A stretch of DNA of 25,835 bases from DAIUCA01 sp964613675 (GCA_964613675.1 CAZTIH010000028.1:1-25835), one strand, 5' to 3'. Shown: positions 1 to 7,816, counted from the first letter of the stretch. A program made the numbers and translations. The notes: a model not told the origin generated them from the sequence alone.

Positions 1-703
1 CTGCAATATCGCCCATGTCGTCCCGTGGGCCGGCCTCCTTCTCAATCATCGACGCGAGCACGAGTAGTTCATCGGGCGCGTTCAACGGCAAATCGGGTTG
101 GCGCGTTTCCCACACTTGATCCAAATAACGGTTCATCGCATCAAATGCCTGCTGGTAAATCGACAAATCCGTAGCATTGGGGCGCACGACATAAGTCAAT
201 GGCATGAACCGCCCTTCAGGAGACAGATCGGGACGGCCCAATGCAGCCATGATGGCGTCGTCGGGTTGATCGCGGAAAGTCACCGTAATGCGAGGGTGCT
301 GCTCAACCCGCGACCGAAATTGCGACCACCGCCACCCCTCCACCACCGTCAAGCGGACTTGCGCCACCTCCCCCTGCACCACGCGCCGTAACAACTGGCG
401 AAGGGTCAATTCGGCGGACAATTCGTAGTCCCCGATTCGCAAGCGCCGCGCTTGTCCCGTGGCCCGCAAGTAAATCCCCCCCAAAATTGCCTGCCACGGC
501 GCAATGTATTGGCCCTCCACCAGCGCCCCAAGCAGATCTTCCGCCCGTTGCCCGCGCTGAAGGGAAAGCAATTGGCCGTCATGCACCACCGTTAAAGGGA
601 GATTCAGGGCATAGTTCGTCAGGTACTTGCCTCCTTGGTACCCTCCGATCAATAGCGCAACCAAGATCACCGTGAAAATCAGCAGGCGTTTCAGCATCTT
701 CAT
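1..703 (-). CDS. mltG: Endolytic murein transglycosylase MltG (partial, 3' end outside window)
   Basis: Inner-membrane lytic transglycosylase (YceG/MltG family) that cleaves nascent peptidoglycan strands. The 234 visible residues begin with a short basic N-terminus and one membrane anchor (about residues 5-22), followed by the periplasmic region. The family signature LASMIEKE lies at 216-223, with Glu221 in the place of the catalytic Glu of E. coli MltG. The usual PDTY segment reads PLTY (168-171), a mild deviation. The ATG is one base after the fabF stop with no clear ribosome binding site, so translation is probably coupled to fabF. In E. coli pabC lies between fabF and mltG; here it is missing. 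The C-terminal part of the domain lies beyond base 1. Identification is by motif and by neighbourhood. Confidence 0.9.
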   Translation of the reverse strand, partial: MKMLKRLLIFTVILVALLIGGYQGGKYLTNYALNLPLTVVHDGQLLSLQRGQRAEDLLGALVEGQYIAPWQAILGGIYLRATGQARRLRIGDYELSAELTLRQLLRRVVQGEVAQVRLTVVEGWRWSQFRSRVEQHPRITVTFRDQPDDAIMAALGRPDLSPEGRFMPLTYVVRPNATDLSIYQQAFDAMNRYLDQVWETRQPDLPLNAPDELLVLASMIEKEAGPRDDMGDIA

Positions 704-704
704 T

Positions 705-1943
705 TCAGAGACGCCGAAAAATCACCGACCCATTCGTACCGCCAAACCCAAACGAATTCGATAATACGCAGTTCAGGGATGTCGCCTGAGGGCCATTCGC
801 TACAAAATTGAGGTCACATTCTGAATCGGGACATTCGAGATTGCGCGTCGGCGGCGCGACCTGATCCCGTAACGCCAAAATCGCAAAAATCGCCTCGATG
901 CCCCCCGCAGCCCCCAACAAATGCCCTGTTGCACCCTTGGTCGAACTCACTGGCATTCGATAGGCATGTTCGCCAAAAACTTTCTTAATCGCACGACATT
1001 CAGCGACATCCCCTGCGGGCGTCGAGGTGGCGTGGGCATTCACATAGTCAATTTGAGACGGATCGAGCTTGGCATCCCGCAACGCAGCCTGCATACACCG
1101 TTGCGCCCCCGTCCCCTGTTCATCCGGTGCCGTCATGTGATAGGCATCCCCACTCATACCAAACCCGATAAGTTCCGCATACAGCTTCGCGCCACGTCGT
1201 TTAGCGAATTCGTACTCCTCCAAAATCAACACGCCCGCCCCTTCTCCAAGCACGAATCCATCTCGATCTTTGTCCCACGGACGACTTGCGGCTTGCGGAT
1301 CTTCGTTGCGCGTTGAGAGGGCTTTCGCGGAGGCAAACCCGCCTAACCCCGTATCCGTCGTGGCCATTTCCGCCCCACCGGCTACCATGGCATCCGCATC
1401 CCCGTAGGCAATCAGGCGCGCCGCCACGCCAATCGAATGCGTCGCCGAAGTGCAGGCCGTCGCAATCGCCAAATTCGGGCCGGTGAACCCGGTCATGATC
1501 GACAAATGGCCGCCGATCATGTTGACCAAACTTCGGGGCACGAAAAACGGCGACAGCTTGCGCGGCCCGCCCTTGAGATAAGCCGCATGACCCTCCTCAA
1601 TCCCGGGTAACCCGCCAATCCCCGCCCCCACCAAAATCCCGACCCGCGTAGGATCGACCTCATTTGCGTTCAGTTGGGCATCGCGCAGGGCCTCCAGCGA
1701 GGCGGCTAACCCGTAGTGAATGAACGTATCCATCTTCTTCACTTCCTTACTCGGAAGATAATCCGTCGGTGAAAACTGTTTGACACAAGCCGCGAACCGC
1801 ACCGAAAACGCACTGGCATCGAAATGCGTAATCGGGCCGACGCCGCTTTGTCCGTTCAAAATGGCTTGCCACGCCGTTTCCACCGCATTTCCCACGGGCG
1901 AAATCAACCCCATACCGGTCACTACGACCCGTCGCGTCGTCAT
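705..1943 (-). CDS. fabF: 3-oxoacyl-[acyl-carrier-protein] synthase II (KAS II)
   Basis: Condensing enzyme that elongates acyl-ACP with malonyl-ACP in cytoplasmic type II fatty-acid synthesis. At 412 residues it has the normal family length. The thiolase-fold catalytic residues are all visible: nucleophile Cys164 in ATACTSATHS, His304 in VNAHATSTPAGD, and Lys336 and His341 in SSTKGATGHLLGAAGG. The Gly-rich C-terminal loop SNSFGFGGTN is also present. A GAGGAG ribosome binding site lies 8 bases before the ATG. The gene is downstream of acpP but separated from it by an intrinsic terminator (2009-2036), so its expression may be set partly by readthrough. The mltG start follows after one base. Confidence 0.97.
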   Translation of the reverse strand: MTTRRVVVTGMGLISPVGNAVETAWQAILNGQSGVGPITHFDASAFSVRFAACVKQFSPTDYLPSKEVKKMDTFIHYGLAASLEALRDAQLNANEVDPTRVGILVGAGIGGLPGIEEGHAAYLKGGPRKLSPFFVPRSLVNMIGGHLSIMTGFTGPNLAIATACTSATHSIGVAARLIAYGDADAMVAGGAEMATTDTGLGGFASAKALSTRNEDPQAASRPWDKDRDGFVLGEGAGVLILEEYEFAKRRGAKLYAELIGFGMSGDAYHMTAPDEQGTGAQRCMQAALRDAKLDPSQIDYVNAHATSTPAGDVAECRAIKKVFGEHAYRMPVSSTKGATGHLLGAAGGIEAIFAILALRDQVAPPTRNLECPDSECDLNFVANGPQATSLNCVLSNSFGFGGTNGSVIFRRL

Positions 1944-2008
1944 CTCATGTGCTCCTCAACACTATTCCCCGCCGCACCGATCCAACCGCAACCGTCGGGA
2001 ATTTCGAT

Positions 2009-2036
2009 AAAAAATAGGCGGGTTGTCATGCCCGCC
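2009..2036 (-). terminator. Intrinsic terminator between acpP and fabF
   Basis: On the minus strand GGCGGG (2036-2031) pairs perfectly with CCCGCC (2022-2017) across an 8-base loop. TA and six consecutive T follow, so this is a classic Rho-independent shape. It lies 23 bases after the acpP stop and 65 bases before the fabF start, inside what would otherwise be one operon. It could yield an abundant short acpP transcript with partial readthrough into fabF-mltG. Confidence 0.75.
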
Positions 2037-2059
2037 GCCCCTATCGTTCAATGGAACGC

Positions 2060-2299
2060 TTAATCGTTGCTATGCGATGTAACGTAATCAATTGCCTGCT
2101 GAACGGACGTAATGGTTTCCGCATCGGCATCGGGGATTTCACAACCAAACTCGTCTTCGAGGGCCATGACCAATTCCACCGTATCGAGGGAATCCGCGCC
2201 GAGATCGTTAATAAACGACGCTTCTAGGGTGACTTGTTCTTCTTTGACGCCGAGTTGTTCGACGATGATGCGTTTTACGCGCTCTTCAATGCTGCTCAT
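2060..2299 (-). CDS. acpP: Acyl carrier protein
   Basis: A 79-residue acidic carrier that holds growing acyl chains as thioesters on 4'-phosphopantetheine. The DSL attachment motif is intact (GADSLDT, Ser37), and the protein has the four-helix ACP layout and typical length. The start chosen is the ATG at 2299 (MSSIEERVKR), because the reading frame extending to 2359 adds a 20-residue non-homologous leader. The ribosome binding site is weak. It follows fabG by about 60 bases and is followed by an intrinsic terminator, as expected for a product needed in large amounts. Confidence 0.97.
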   Translation of the reverse strand: MSSIEERVKRIIVEQLGVKEEQVTLEASFINDLGADSLDTVELVMALEDEFGCEIPDADAETITSVQQAIDYVTSHSND

Positions 2300-2361
2300 A
2301 GCGGAGTTTTCTCGTTGGGAAAAAGAGGTGAAAGGGAAAAATACAAACCGGAATCTCAACC

Positions 2362-3120
2362 TTACGGCATTAACAAGCCACCGTTAATGTGGAAAGTTTC
2401 CCCCGTGACATAACGCGCCGCCGGAGAAACCAAAAATTGCACCAGAGCCGCTACTTCCCACGGGGAGCCCATGCGCCCTAACGGCACATTTTGCAACAAT
2501 TTTTGCTGCTGATCGGGATCGAGTTGGGCCGTCATGTCGGTTTGAATGAAACCGGGTGCGATGGCGTTGACCGTAATCCCTCGACTCGCGACTTCCCGCG
2601 CTAACGCCTTCGTGAACCCCAGTAGCCCGGCCTTGGCGGCAGCATAATTGGTTTGCCCCGCGTTCCCCATCGTGCCGACCACCGAACCCACATTTACAAT
2701 CGAACCGCGTTTTTGTTTCAACATGTCGCGCAACAGCAATTTGGTGACGCGATAAACGCCCGTCAGATTCGCGGCAATCACGGCGTCCCACTCGTCATCT
2801 TTCATACGCATCAATAAGTTATCGCGGGTAATGCCCGCATTGTTGACCAATACTGTGGGAACGCCCCACGGTTTTAGGGCGGGTAACAGCGTTTCTAGGG
2901 AATCCGCACGGGTCACATCGAGCACAAGACCGATGCCGCCCAAGGCGCGTAATTGTTCGGAAATCGCCTCGGCGCCCGCCGTAGAAGTGGCGGTGCCGAT
3001 CACTTTAGCCCCAGCATTCGCCAAGGTCAGGGCGATGGCAGCGCCAATACCGCGACTCGCCCCCGTCACTAGGGCCAGTTCATCGTTTAAGGTGAAAGAA
3101 AGTGGTTGCATAGTTGTCAT
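2362..3120 (-). CDS. fabG: 3-oxoacyl-[acyl-carrier-protein] reductase
   Basis: NADPH-dependent short-chain dehydrogenase that makes the first reduction of the elongation cycle. The nucleotide-binding TGASRGIG lies at 19-26 and NNAG at 93-96. The catalytic Ser146, Tyr159 and Lys163 (YAAAK) are present, as is the C-terminal GGLLMP end. Its 252 residues are slightly above the usual 244-248 because of the N-terminus; a second ATG at 3111 (MQPLSFT) gives 249. Neither start has a good ribosome binding site. Only 6 bases separate it from fabH. In E. coli fabD lies at exactly this junction, and here there is no trace of it. Confidence 0.96.
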   Translation of the reverse strand: MTTMQPLSFTLNDELALVTGASRGIGAAIALTLANAGAKVIGTATSTAGAEAISEQLRALGGIGLVLDVTRADSLETLLPALKPWGVPTVLVNNAGITRDNLLMRMKDDEWDAVIAANLTGVYRVTKLLLRDMLKQKRGSIVNVGSVVGTMGNAGQTNYAAAKAGLLGFTKALAREVASRGITVNAIAPGFIQTDMTAQLDPDQQQKLLQNVPLGRMGSPWEVAALVQFLVSPAARYVTGETFHINGGLLMP

Positions 3121-3126
3121 TTGATT

Positions 3127-4092
3127 TTAATAGCGAAGAAGACAAGCGCCCCAAGTGAATCCGCCCCCAAAGGCTTCGAGCAACAGTCGTTGCCCCCGCT
3201 GAATACGGCCATCGCGGATCCCCTGATCGAGGGCGAGCGGCACCGAAGCAGCGGAAGTGTTGGCGTGTTGGGCAATGGTGTTCAAAACTTTTTCTGGTGG
3301 AAACGACAGCTTTTTGGCGATGGCGTGCAGGATACGGGCGTTCGCTTGGTGGGGAACGAGCCAGTCGATTTGATCTGCCGTCAGCGCATTCGCCGTCAGT
3401 ACCTCATCGACAAGGTTGCCCAGCGCATTCACCGCCACCCGAAATACTTCCGCCCCCCGCATCGCCACGAAAAGCGAATGATCGGCAGACTGTCCTGGGC
3501 CTCCGGGCACCCATAGGAGCTCTTTATAACGTCCGTCCGCATGAAGATGACACGATTCGATGCCTGGCGCCGACGATGCCGCCAACACCACCGCCCCCGC
3601 TCCGTCCCCAAAGAGGACGCAGGTTCCCCGATCATTCCAATCGAGGAGGCGAGAAAAAGTTTCGGCCCCCACGACTAACGCCCGTTGACTCATGCCCGTG
3701 CGAATAAATTGGTCGGCAATGGTCAAGGCGTAGATGAAACCACTGCACACGGCTTGGACATCAAATGCCGCCCCCGTCAATCCCAATCGCGCCTGAAGTT
3801 GAGTCGCGACGCTGGGGAAGAGGTGATCGGGGGTCGTCGTGGCGACGATGATTAAATCGACGGTCTTGAGATTGGCCGCTTCTAGGGCGTGACGCGCAGC
3901 CTGTTCTGCTAAATCCGCCGTGGTTTCGTCGTCTGCGGCGAGATGGCGTTGTTCAATGCCCGTGCGTTCCACAATCCACTCGTGACTGGTCTCAAGACGT
4001 TCTGCCAGCTCTTGATTGGTCACGATCCGCTTGGGCAAATAACTCCCCGTGCCCAATACCTGTGAAAACCGCCCGAAAGCCATTGAGGTCAT
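3127..4092 (-). CDS. fabH: 3-oxoacyl-[acyl-carrier-protein] synthase III (KAS III)
   Basis: Initiates fatty-acid synthesis by condensing acetyl-CoA with malonyl-ACP. The 321 residues match the family. The catalytic triad is visible: Cys116 (QAVCSGF), His248 (VPHQANARI) and Asn278 (HANTSAAS). The ATG at 4092 directly follows the plsX stop, and AGGTGAG (4097-4103) lies four bases before it, which favours this start over the in-frame ATG at 4083. It is tightly packed between plsX and fabG, so it is clearly co-transcribed. Confidence 0.97.
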   Translation of the reverse strand: MTSMAFGRFSQVLGTGSYLPKRIVTNQELAERLETSHEWIVERTGIEQRHLAADDETTADLAEQAARHALEAANLKTVDLIIVATTTPDHLFPSVATQLQARLGLTGAAFDVQAVCSGFIYALTIADQFIRTGMSQRALVVGAETFSRLLDWNDRGTCVLFGDGAGAVVLAASSAPGIESCHLHADGRYKELLWVPGGPGQSADHSLFVAMRGAEVFRVAVNALGNLVDEVLTANALTADQIDWLVPHQANARILHAIAKKLSFPPEKVLNTIAQHANTSAASVPLALDQGIRDGRIQRGQRLLLEAFGGGFTWGACLLRY

Positions 4093-5142
4093 TTAACTCA
4101 CCTGAACCGCCGCGAGGGGCATCGCGAGTTGAGAACGTAGTTGGTCGAGAAGCTGTCCCTCAACGGCCCGTCCCGCCACCGTAATGGCATTCGCAAAGGC
4201 CATGATGTCGGCGCTGCCATGACTTTTCACCACCAGCCCCGCAAGCCCCAACAAAAACGCACCGTTATAACGACGGGGATCAATGCGTTGTTTAAGGGAG
4301 CGCAGTGCGGGTTGCGCGATCAGGCCCGCGAGTTGGGTTAACCGATTCTGTTGAAATGACTGCTTAAGGAAATGGCGCATCAATTTGGCAACCCCTTCGC
4401 TGGTTTTGAGCGCGATATTACCCACAAACCCATCACATACCACTACGTCTACCTCATCAAAGTAAACGCCGTCACCCTCCACAAAACCGATGTAATTCAA
4501 TGTGTTATTCACCGCGCTTTGTTGCAGGGCAAGGTGGGCTAATTTGACCTGTTCGTTCCCTTTGATGTCCTCCGAACCGATGTTGAGCAACGCGACACGT
4601 GGCTGTTTAATCCCCCCCACCGACTGCGCCAGTGCCGACCCCATCGCGGCAAATTGCTGAAGATGTTCGGCCTTACAATCCACGTTAGCCCCTAGATCCA
4701 GCATGTAAATCTGGCCCTGCGTCACATTGGGAATAGCGGTACAAATAGCGGGGCGGTCGATCTCGGCCAGCGTCTTCAGAACAAATCGCGCTACGGCCAT
4801 TAACGCCCCCGTATTGCCGGCACTAACCGCCCCGTGGGCCTGACCTTGCTTAACCGCATCGACGGTCAGGCGCATGGAGGTTTGGCGACGACGCATCGCC
4901 GTGACGGGAGATTCGTCCATCGCCACACACTCCGGTGCATGGTGCAGCACAATCTTTTGACGGACCGATTCGGACAAGCCGAGCGACGCAATCTGAGTCT
5001 GCAAAGCGGATTCGTCGCCCACAAGCCGAAAATGCCATTGCGGATGAGCCTCAGCGACCTGCTTTACCGCCGCTACCGTGACGGAAATGCCGTGGTCGCC
5101 GCCCATCGCATCAATCGCAAGGGTGGGAGCTGTGAGAGTCAT
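4093..5142 (-). CDS. plsX: Phosphate acyltransferase PlsX
   Basis: Peripheral membrane enzyme that converts acyl-ACP to acyl-phosphate, the donor for PlsY in phosphatidic acid synthesis. The N-terminus LAIDAMGGDHG is the family signature, followed by conserved stretches such as GALMAVARF and CDGFVGNIALKTSEG. The length of 349 residues is normal. The start at 5142 lies 11 bases after the rpmF stop without a recognisable ribosome binding site, suggesting coupling. The rpmF-plsX-fabH order is the standard bacterial one. Confidence 0.97.
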   Translation of the reverse strand: MTLTAPTLAIDAMGGDHGISVTVAAVKQVAEAHPQWHFRLVGDESALQTQIASLGLSESVRQKIVLHHAPECVAMDESPVTAMRRRQTSMRLTVDAVKQGQAHGAVSAGNTGALMAVARFVLKTLAEIDRPAICTAIPNVTQGQIYMLDLGANVDCKAEHLQQFAAMGSALAQSVGGIKQPRVALLNIGSEDIKGNEQVKLAHLALQQSAVNNTLNYIGFVEGDGVYFDEVDVVVCDGFVGNIALKTSEGVAKLMRHFLKQSFQQNRLTQLAGLIAQPALRSLKQRIDPRRYNGAFLLGLAGLVVKSHGSADIMAFANAITVAGRAVEGQLLDQLRSQLAMPLAAVQVS

Positions 5143-5153
5143 CGAAGCAAACG

Positions 5154-5363
5154 TTATTCGTCGTTGTCTTCTTGCGCTTCTTTCTTCTCTTGCTTGGTCA
5201 TGACCACTTTGCGGCCCCGATAGAATCCATCCGCACCGACATGATGACGACGACGAATCTCACCACTCTCCTTATCCACACATAAAGTAGGACCGGTAAT
5301 GGCGTCGTGGGAACGGTGCATCCCGCGCTTGGAACGGGTTTTGCGATTTTGTTGAACGGCCAT
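5154..5363 (-). CDS. rpmF: 50S ribosomal protein bL32
   Basis: Large-subunit ribosomal protein of 69 residues. The conserved N-terminus MAVQQNRKTRSKRGMHRSHD and the HHVGADGFYRGRKV block identify it. The start is the ATG at 5363, which has an AGGAGT ribosome binding site at 5368-5373; a longer frame to 5396 has no homology. It is the variant without zinc-binding cysteines (a single Cys). The tail after GRKV is about a dozen residues longer than in E. coli (57 residues) and is Lys/Glu/Asp-rich, ending QEDNDE. Confidence 0.96.
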   Translation of the reverse strand: MAVQQNRKTRSKRGMHRSHDAITGPTLCVDKESGEIRRRHHVGADGFYRGRKVVMTKQEKKEAQEDNDE

Positions 5364-5422
5364 AAATACTCCTAAAATCAATAAGTTAATCGACAATACT
5401 ACCGATTGTCGGTCGGTTTATT

Positions 5423-5944
5423 TCAAGGACGATCCTTGCGTTTGAGATTGGCAAGTACGGCAAAAGGATTCGCTTTGGGGACATCAGGCGGTTTAGGTGC
5501 CGCGACATACCCCTTGACTTGACAGTCGAAATCGTGGGTGGGCACCAACGGCAGTGCCAGCAAAATTTCCTCTTCTACCCACGTCCAGACCGCAAAGGTT
5601 TCGCCATCCCACAACCAAGGGTCACGGGACGCACTTAAGTGGGCAGCCTCGCGATCGGTACGCACCAGCACCAACGAAATCGGCAATTTTAACGCATAGT
5701 CCACTGGTTCTAAGCAACGCTGGCAAGTCAACGAAACCGAAGCCAACAGCACTCCCGTCAACCAAGGACGACGCCGATCATCGAGTTTCCATTGGGCATC
5801 GAGGGTTGCTAATGCCGTGGTGGGGTGAATCGCGGTGAGCAGGCGGGGCAGGTCACACAACGGAACCGCACCTTGTAACGGCGCGGTTGCCAACGCTAAT
5901 GCGGGCAAATCAACCAGTGAGGGGGGGAGAGCGGGAACATTCAC
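5423..5944 (-). CDS. yceD: YceD/DUF177 family protein (23S rRNA accumulation protein)
   Basis: First gene of the fatty-acid operon and the usual partner of rpmF. The DUF177 hallmarks are LTCQRCLEP with the CxxC pair, EEEILLALPLVPTHD, and a C-terminal KANPFAVLANLKRK. The GTG at 5944 is preferred. It gives 173 residues and puts the first CxxC cysteine at 74, matching E. coli YceD (173 residues, Cys about 73), and it lies about 28 bases downstream of the start predicted from the promoter at 5979-6007. The ATG at 5983 (186 residues) falls inside the -10 box, and the TTG at 6007 inside the -35 box. No good ribosome binding site precedes any candidate. The family is linked to 23S rRNA accumulation; its exact mechanism is not visible here. 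Confidence 0.85.
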   Translation of the reverse strand: MNVPALPPSLVDLPALALATAPLQGAVPLCDLPRLLTAIHPTTALATLDAQWKLDDRRRPWLTGVLLASVSLTCQRCLEPVDYALKLPISLVLVRTDREAAHLSASRDPWLWDGETFAVWTWVEEEILLALPLVPTHDFDCQVKGYVAAPKPPDVPKANPFAVLANLKRKDRP

Positions 5945-5978
5945 GGCGGTAGTGGGGAAAAGACGCGAAAGGCGGCGG

Positions 5979-6007
5979 ATCATAGGGGGCGACTTAGTGA
6001 CTGTCAA
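5979..6007 (-). promoter_or_regulatory. Near-consensus sigma70 promoter of the yceD-fab operon
   Basis: On the minus strand a perfect -35 TTGACA (6007-6002) is followed by exactly 17 bases and TATGAT (5984-5979), one mismatch from TATAAT. The predicted transcription start is near 5972. It lies at the head of an eight-gene minus-strand run and diverges from glmU. Its position implies that translation of yceD begins downstream, at the GTG at 5944. Confidence 0.75.
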
Positions 6008-6099
6008 AATTAGGCCGTTAAGAGAATTGCGGTTTTCGTGGGATTTTACCGCTGAGATCGTTACGCTTTAGCCCTTTCCCTGACCCCAGAAGTAAGAAT

Positions 6100-7446
6100 A
6101 TGCCCCTCGCTGTCGTCATTTTAGCGGCCGGACAAGGAAAACGGATGAATTCCGACCGCCCCAAAGTACTGCACAATCTTGGAGGTCGCGCTTTACTCGA
6201 TCATGTCCTCGACCGTGCCGCACACCTCCAAGCCCATCAAATTTTAGTCGTCATTGGGCATGGAGGGGAGCAGATCAAAGAACATTTAGCGGATCGCCCC
6301 CATATTGGGTTTGCACACCAAGTTCAGCAGCTCGGTACGGGACATGCCGTCATGCAAGCTCTTCCCTTACTCGATCCCGAAATTGAACGAGTATTAGTGC
6401 TTTACGGCGATGTTCCCTTACTTCCCTTATCTGATTTACACGCTCTAATTTCTTCGGAAAATTTGGCCATTCTCACAACTCAGTTAACCGATCCCACCGG
6501 GTATGGACGGATCGTGCGCGACGAATCGGGAAGGATACGACGGATTGTCGAGCATAAAGACGCCGATACGGCGATTCGCACTATTCAGGAAATTAATACT
6601 GGAATTTTGTGTGTCCCTAGGGAAGATCTGTGTCACTACTTAGGGGAACTTCGCAACGATAACTCACAAAACGAGTATTATTTGACCGATATTGTGGAAA
6701 TGGCCGTAAAACAGGGAAAAAATGTATTTTCTCATAATATGCAGCCCGCTTGGGCCGCTTCGGGGATCAACAATCGGCGACAACAGGCCGAACTCGAACG
6801 CCATTATCAGTTGCAACAAGCCGAGTTCCTCCTCCAACAGGGCGTGACCCTCTACGATCCCCAACGGATCGACCTTCGGGGCAATGTCGTGGTGGGTAAG
6901 GATGTAACCCTTGACATCGACATTATCCTAGCAGGTCAAGTTAATTTGGCAGATGGCGTGGAAATTGGCCCTTTTTGCACACTTCACAATGTTCGCATCG
7001 GTAAGAATAGTAAAATTTATGCCCATTGTGTACTGGAAAATGTCATCATCGGGGAAAATGTCCGAATTGGCCCCTTTGCTCGCCTACGTCCTGGCACTGA
7101 ACTCGCCGATCAGGTTCATGTAGGAAATTTTGTCGAAATCAAAAACACCAAAATCGGTCATGGAAGTAAGGCAAATCACCTAAGTTATTTGGGAGATGCG
7201 GAAATCGGGGAACATGTCAATGTAGGCGCAGGCACCATTACCTGTAATTACGACGGCACGCATAAACACAAGACCGTTATCGAAAATGGGGCGTTTATCG
7301 GTTCCAATAGCGCTTTAGTCGCCCCCGTAAGGATTGGCGCTCGAGCGGTGATTGGCGCGGGTTCGGTGATCACAAAGTCCGTACCGGCGGGGATGCTGGC
7401 GTTAACTCGTGCGCTGCAAAAAATGTTGCCGTGGCGTACCCCCTAA
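6100..7446 (+). CDS. glmU: Bifunctional UDP-GlcNAc pyrophosphorylase / GlcN-1-P N-acetyltransferase
   Basis: Makes UDP-N-acetylglucosamine for peptidoglycan and LPS in two steps. The N-terminal uridyltransferase starts ILAAGQGKRM, with Lys22 in RPKVL, and has the LYGDVPLL metal-site region. The C-terminal left-handed beta-helix runs from about residue 250, with hexapeptide repeats and the acetyltransferase residues in GPFARLRPGT, NHLSYLGDAEIG and NYDGTHKHKT. At 448 residues it is slightly shorter than E. coli GlmU (456), lacking the basic tail. It diverges from the yceD operon across about 90 bases in which I see no convincing plus-strand promoter. Confidence 0.97.
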   Translation: MPLAVVILAAGQGKRMNSDRPKVLHNLGGRALLDHVLDRAAHLQAHQILVVIGHGGEQIKEHLADRPHIGFAHQVQQLGTGHAVMQALPLLDPEIERVLVLYGDVPLLPLSDLHALISSENLAILTTQLTDPTGYGRIVRDESGRIRRIVEHKDADTAIRTIQEINTGILCVPREDLCHYLGELRNDNSQNEYYLTDIVEMAVKQGKNVFSHNMQPAWAASGINNRRQQAELERHYQLQQAEFLLQQGVTLYDPQRIDLRGNVVVGKDVTLDIDIILAGQVNLADGVEIGPFCTLHNVRIGKNSKIYAHCVLENVIIGENVRIGPFARLRPGTELADQVHVGNFVEIKNTKIGHGSKANHLSYLGDAEIGEHVNVGAGTITCNYDGTHKHKTVIENGAFIGSNSALVAPVRIGARAVIGAGSVITKSVPAGMLALTRALQKMLPWRTP

Positions 7447-7451
7447 ACGCC

Positions 7452-7468
7452 CTGTGATTGGATCACAG
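7452..7468. repeat. Perfect 7-bp inverted repeat after glmU
   Basis: CTGTGAT and ATCACAG flank a 3-base spacer (TGG) immediately after the glmU stop. The sequence following is AAAATTT rather than a run of T, so it is at best a weak terminator. It may be an operator or an RNA-stabilising hairpin. Nothing else is visible in the 91 bases between glmU and the next gene apart from that gene's ribosome binding site. Confidence 0.45.
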
Positions 7469-7537
7469 AAAATTTCCGCTGAATTGCCTTATTTTCGGGG
7501 TCGCCTCAACCACCCCACCCTATAAAGGAGCTTTTCC

Positions 7538-7741
7538 ATGTTTGAAATTAATGTTGGTACGCTTGACCAAATTTTGCGCGTTGTCGCGGGTCTTGTGTTG
7601 TTAAGTCTGGTGTTTATCGGCCCACAAGCCCTGTGGGGCCTTATTGGTATCGTTCCGATTGCGACGGGCGCCCTGCGTCGTTGCCCCGCTTATAGCTTAA
7701 TTGGCATTAAAACTTGCCCTGTTAATAACGCGCAAAACTAA
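7538..7741 (+). CDS. DUF2892 (YgaP-like) inner-membrane protein
   Basis: A 67-residue protein with two hydrophobic segments (about 10-27 and 30-46). It ends in a conserved Cys-containing stretch, RRCPAYSLIGIKTCP. This matches the short stand-alone DUF2892 proteins related to the membrane part of the rhodanese YgaP. An AAAGGAG ribosome binding site lies about 8 bases before the ATG. No biochemical role is established for stand-alone members. The two cysteines and the convergent copper ATPase gene could hint at metal or sulfur handling, but that is only a guess. Confidence 0.85.
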   Translation: MFEINVGTLDQILRVVAGLVLLSLVFIGPQALWGLIGIVPIATGALRRCPAYSLIGIKTCPVNNAQN

Positions 7742-7770
7742 ATTTGGTGCGATGGTCGCTCCGATCGAAT

Positions 7771-7800
7771 TGACATCCTCCCCGCCCTAAAGGACGGGGC
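7771..7800 (-). mobile_element. Solitary IS200/IS605 (TnpB)-type right-end hairpin, probable remnant
   Basis: Read on the minus strand, CCCCGTCC and GGGCGGGG form an 8-bp stem (one G-T wobble) around a TTTA loop, followed by GAGGATGTCAA. From memory this hairpin plus GGATGTCAA tail is typical of the right ends of IS200/IS605-family tnpB elements, the scaffold end of their guide RNA. No tnpA or tnpB, and no left end, is visible. It lies between the stops of the convergent DUF2892 and copA genes and could also serve as a bidirectional terminator hairpin, although it lacks T tracts. Confidence 0.5.
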
Positions 7801-7816
7801 TTGTTGCGCATTTCGG

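Noticed and set aside
98..675. Open frames at 98-391 (+), 303-497 (-) and 487-675 (+).
   Set aside because: They lie wholly inside the mltG coding region in other frames and show no family motifs.
2384..2791. A 135-codon minus-strand frame inside fabG.
   Set aside because: It overlaps fabG in a shifted frame, is rich in Arg/Gly from codon shadowing, and has no recognisable domain.
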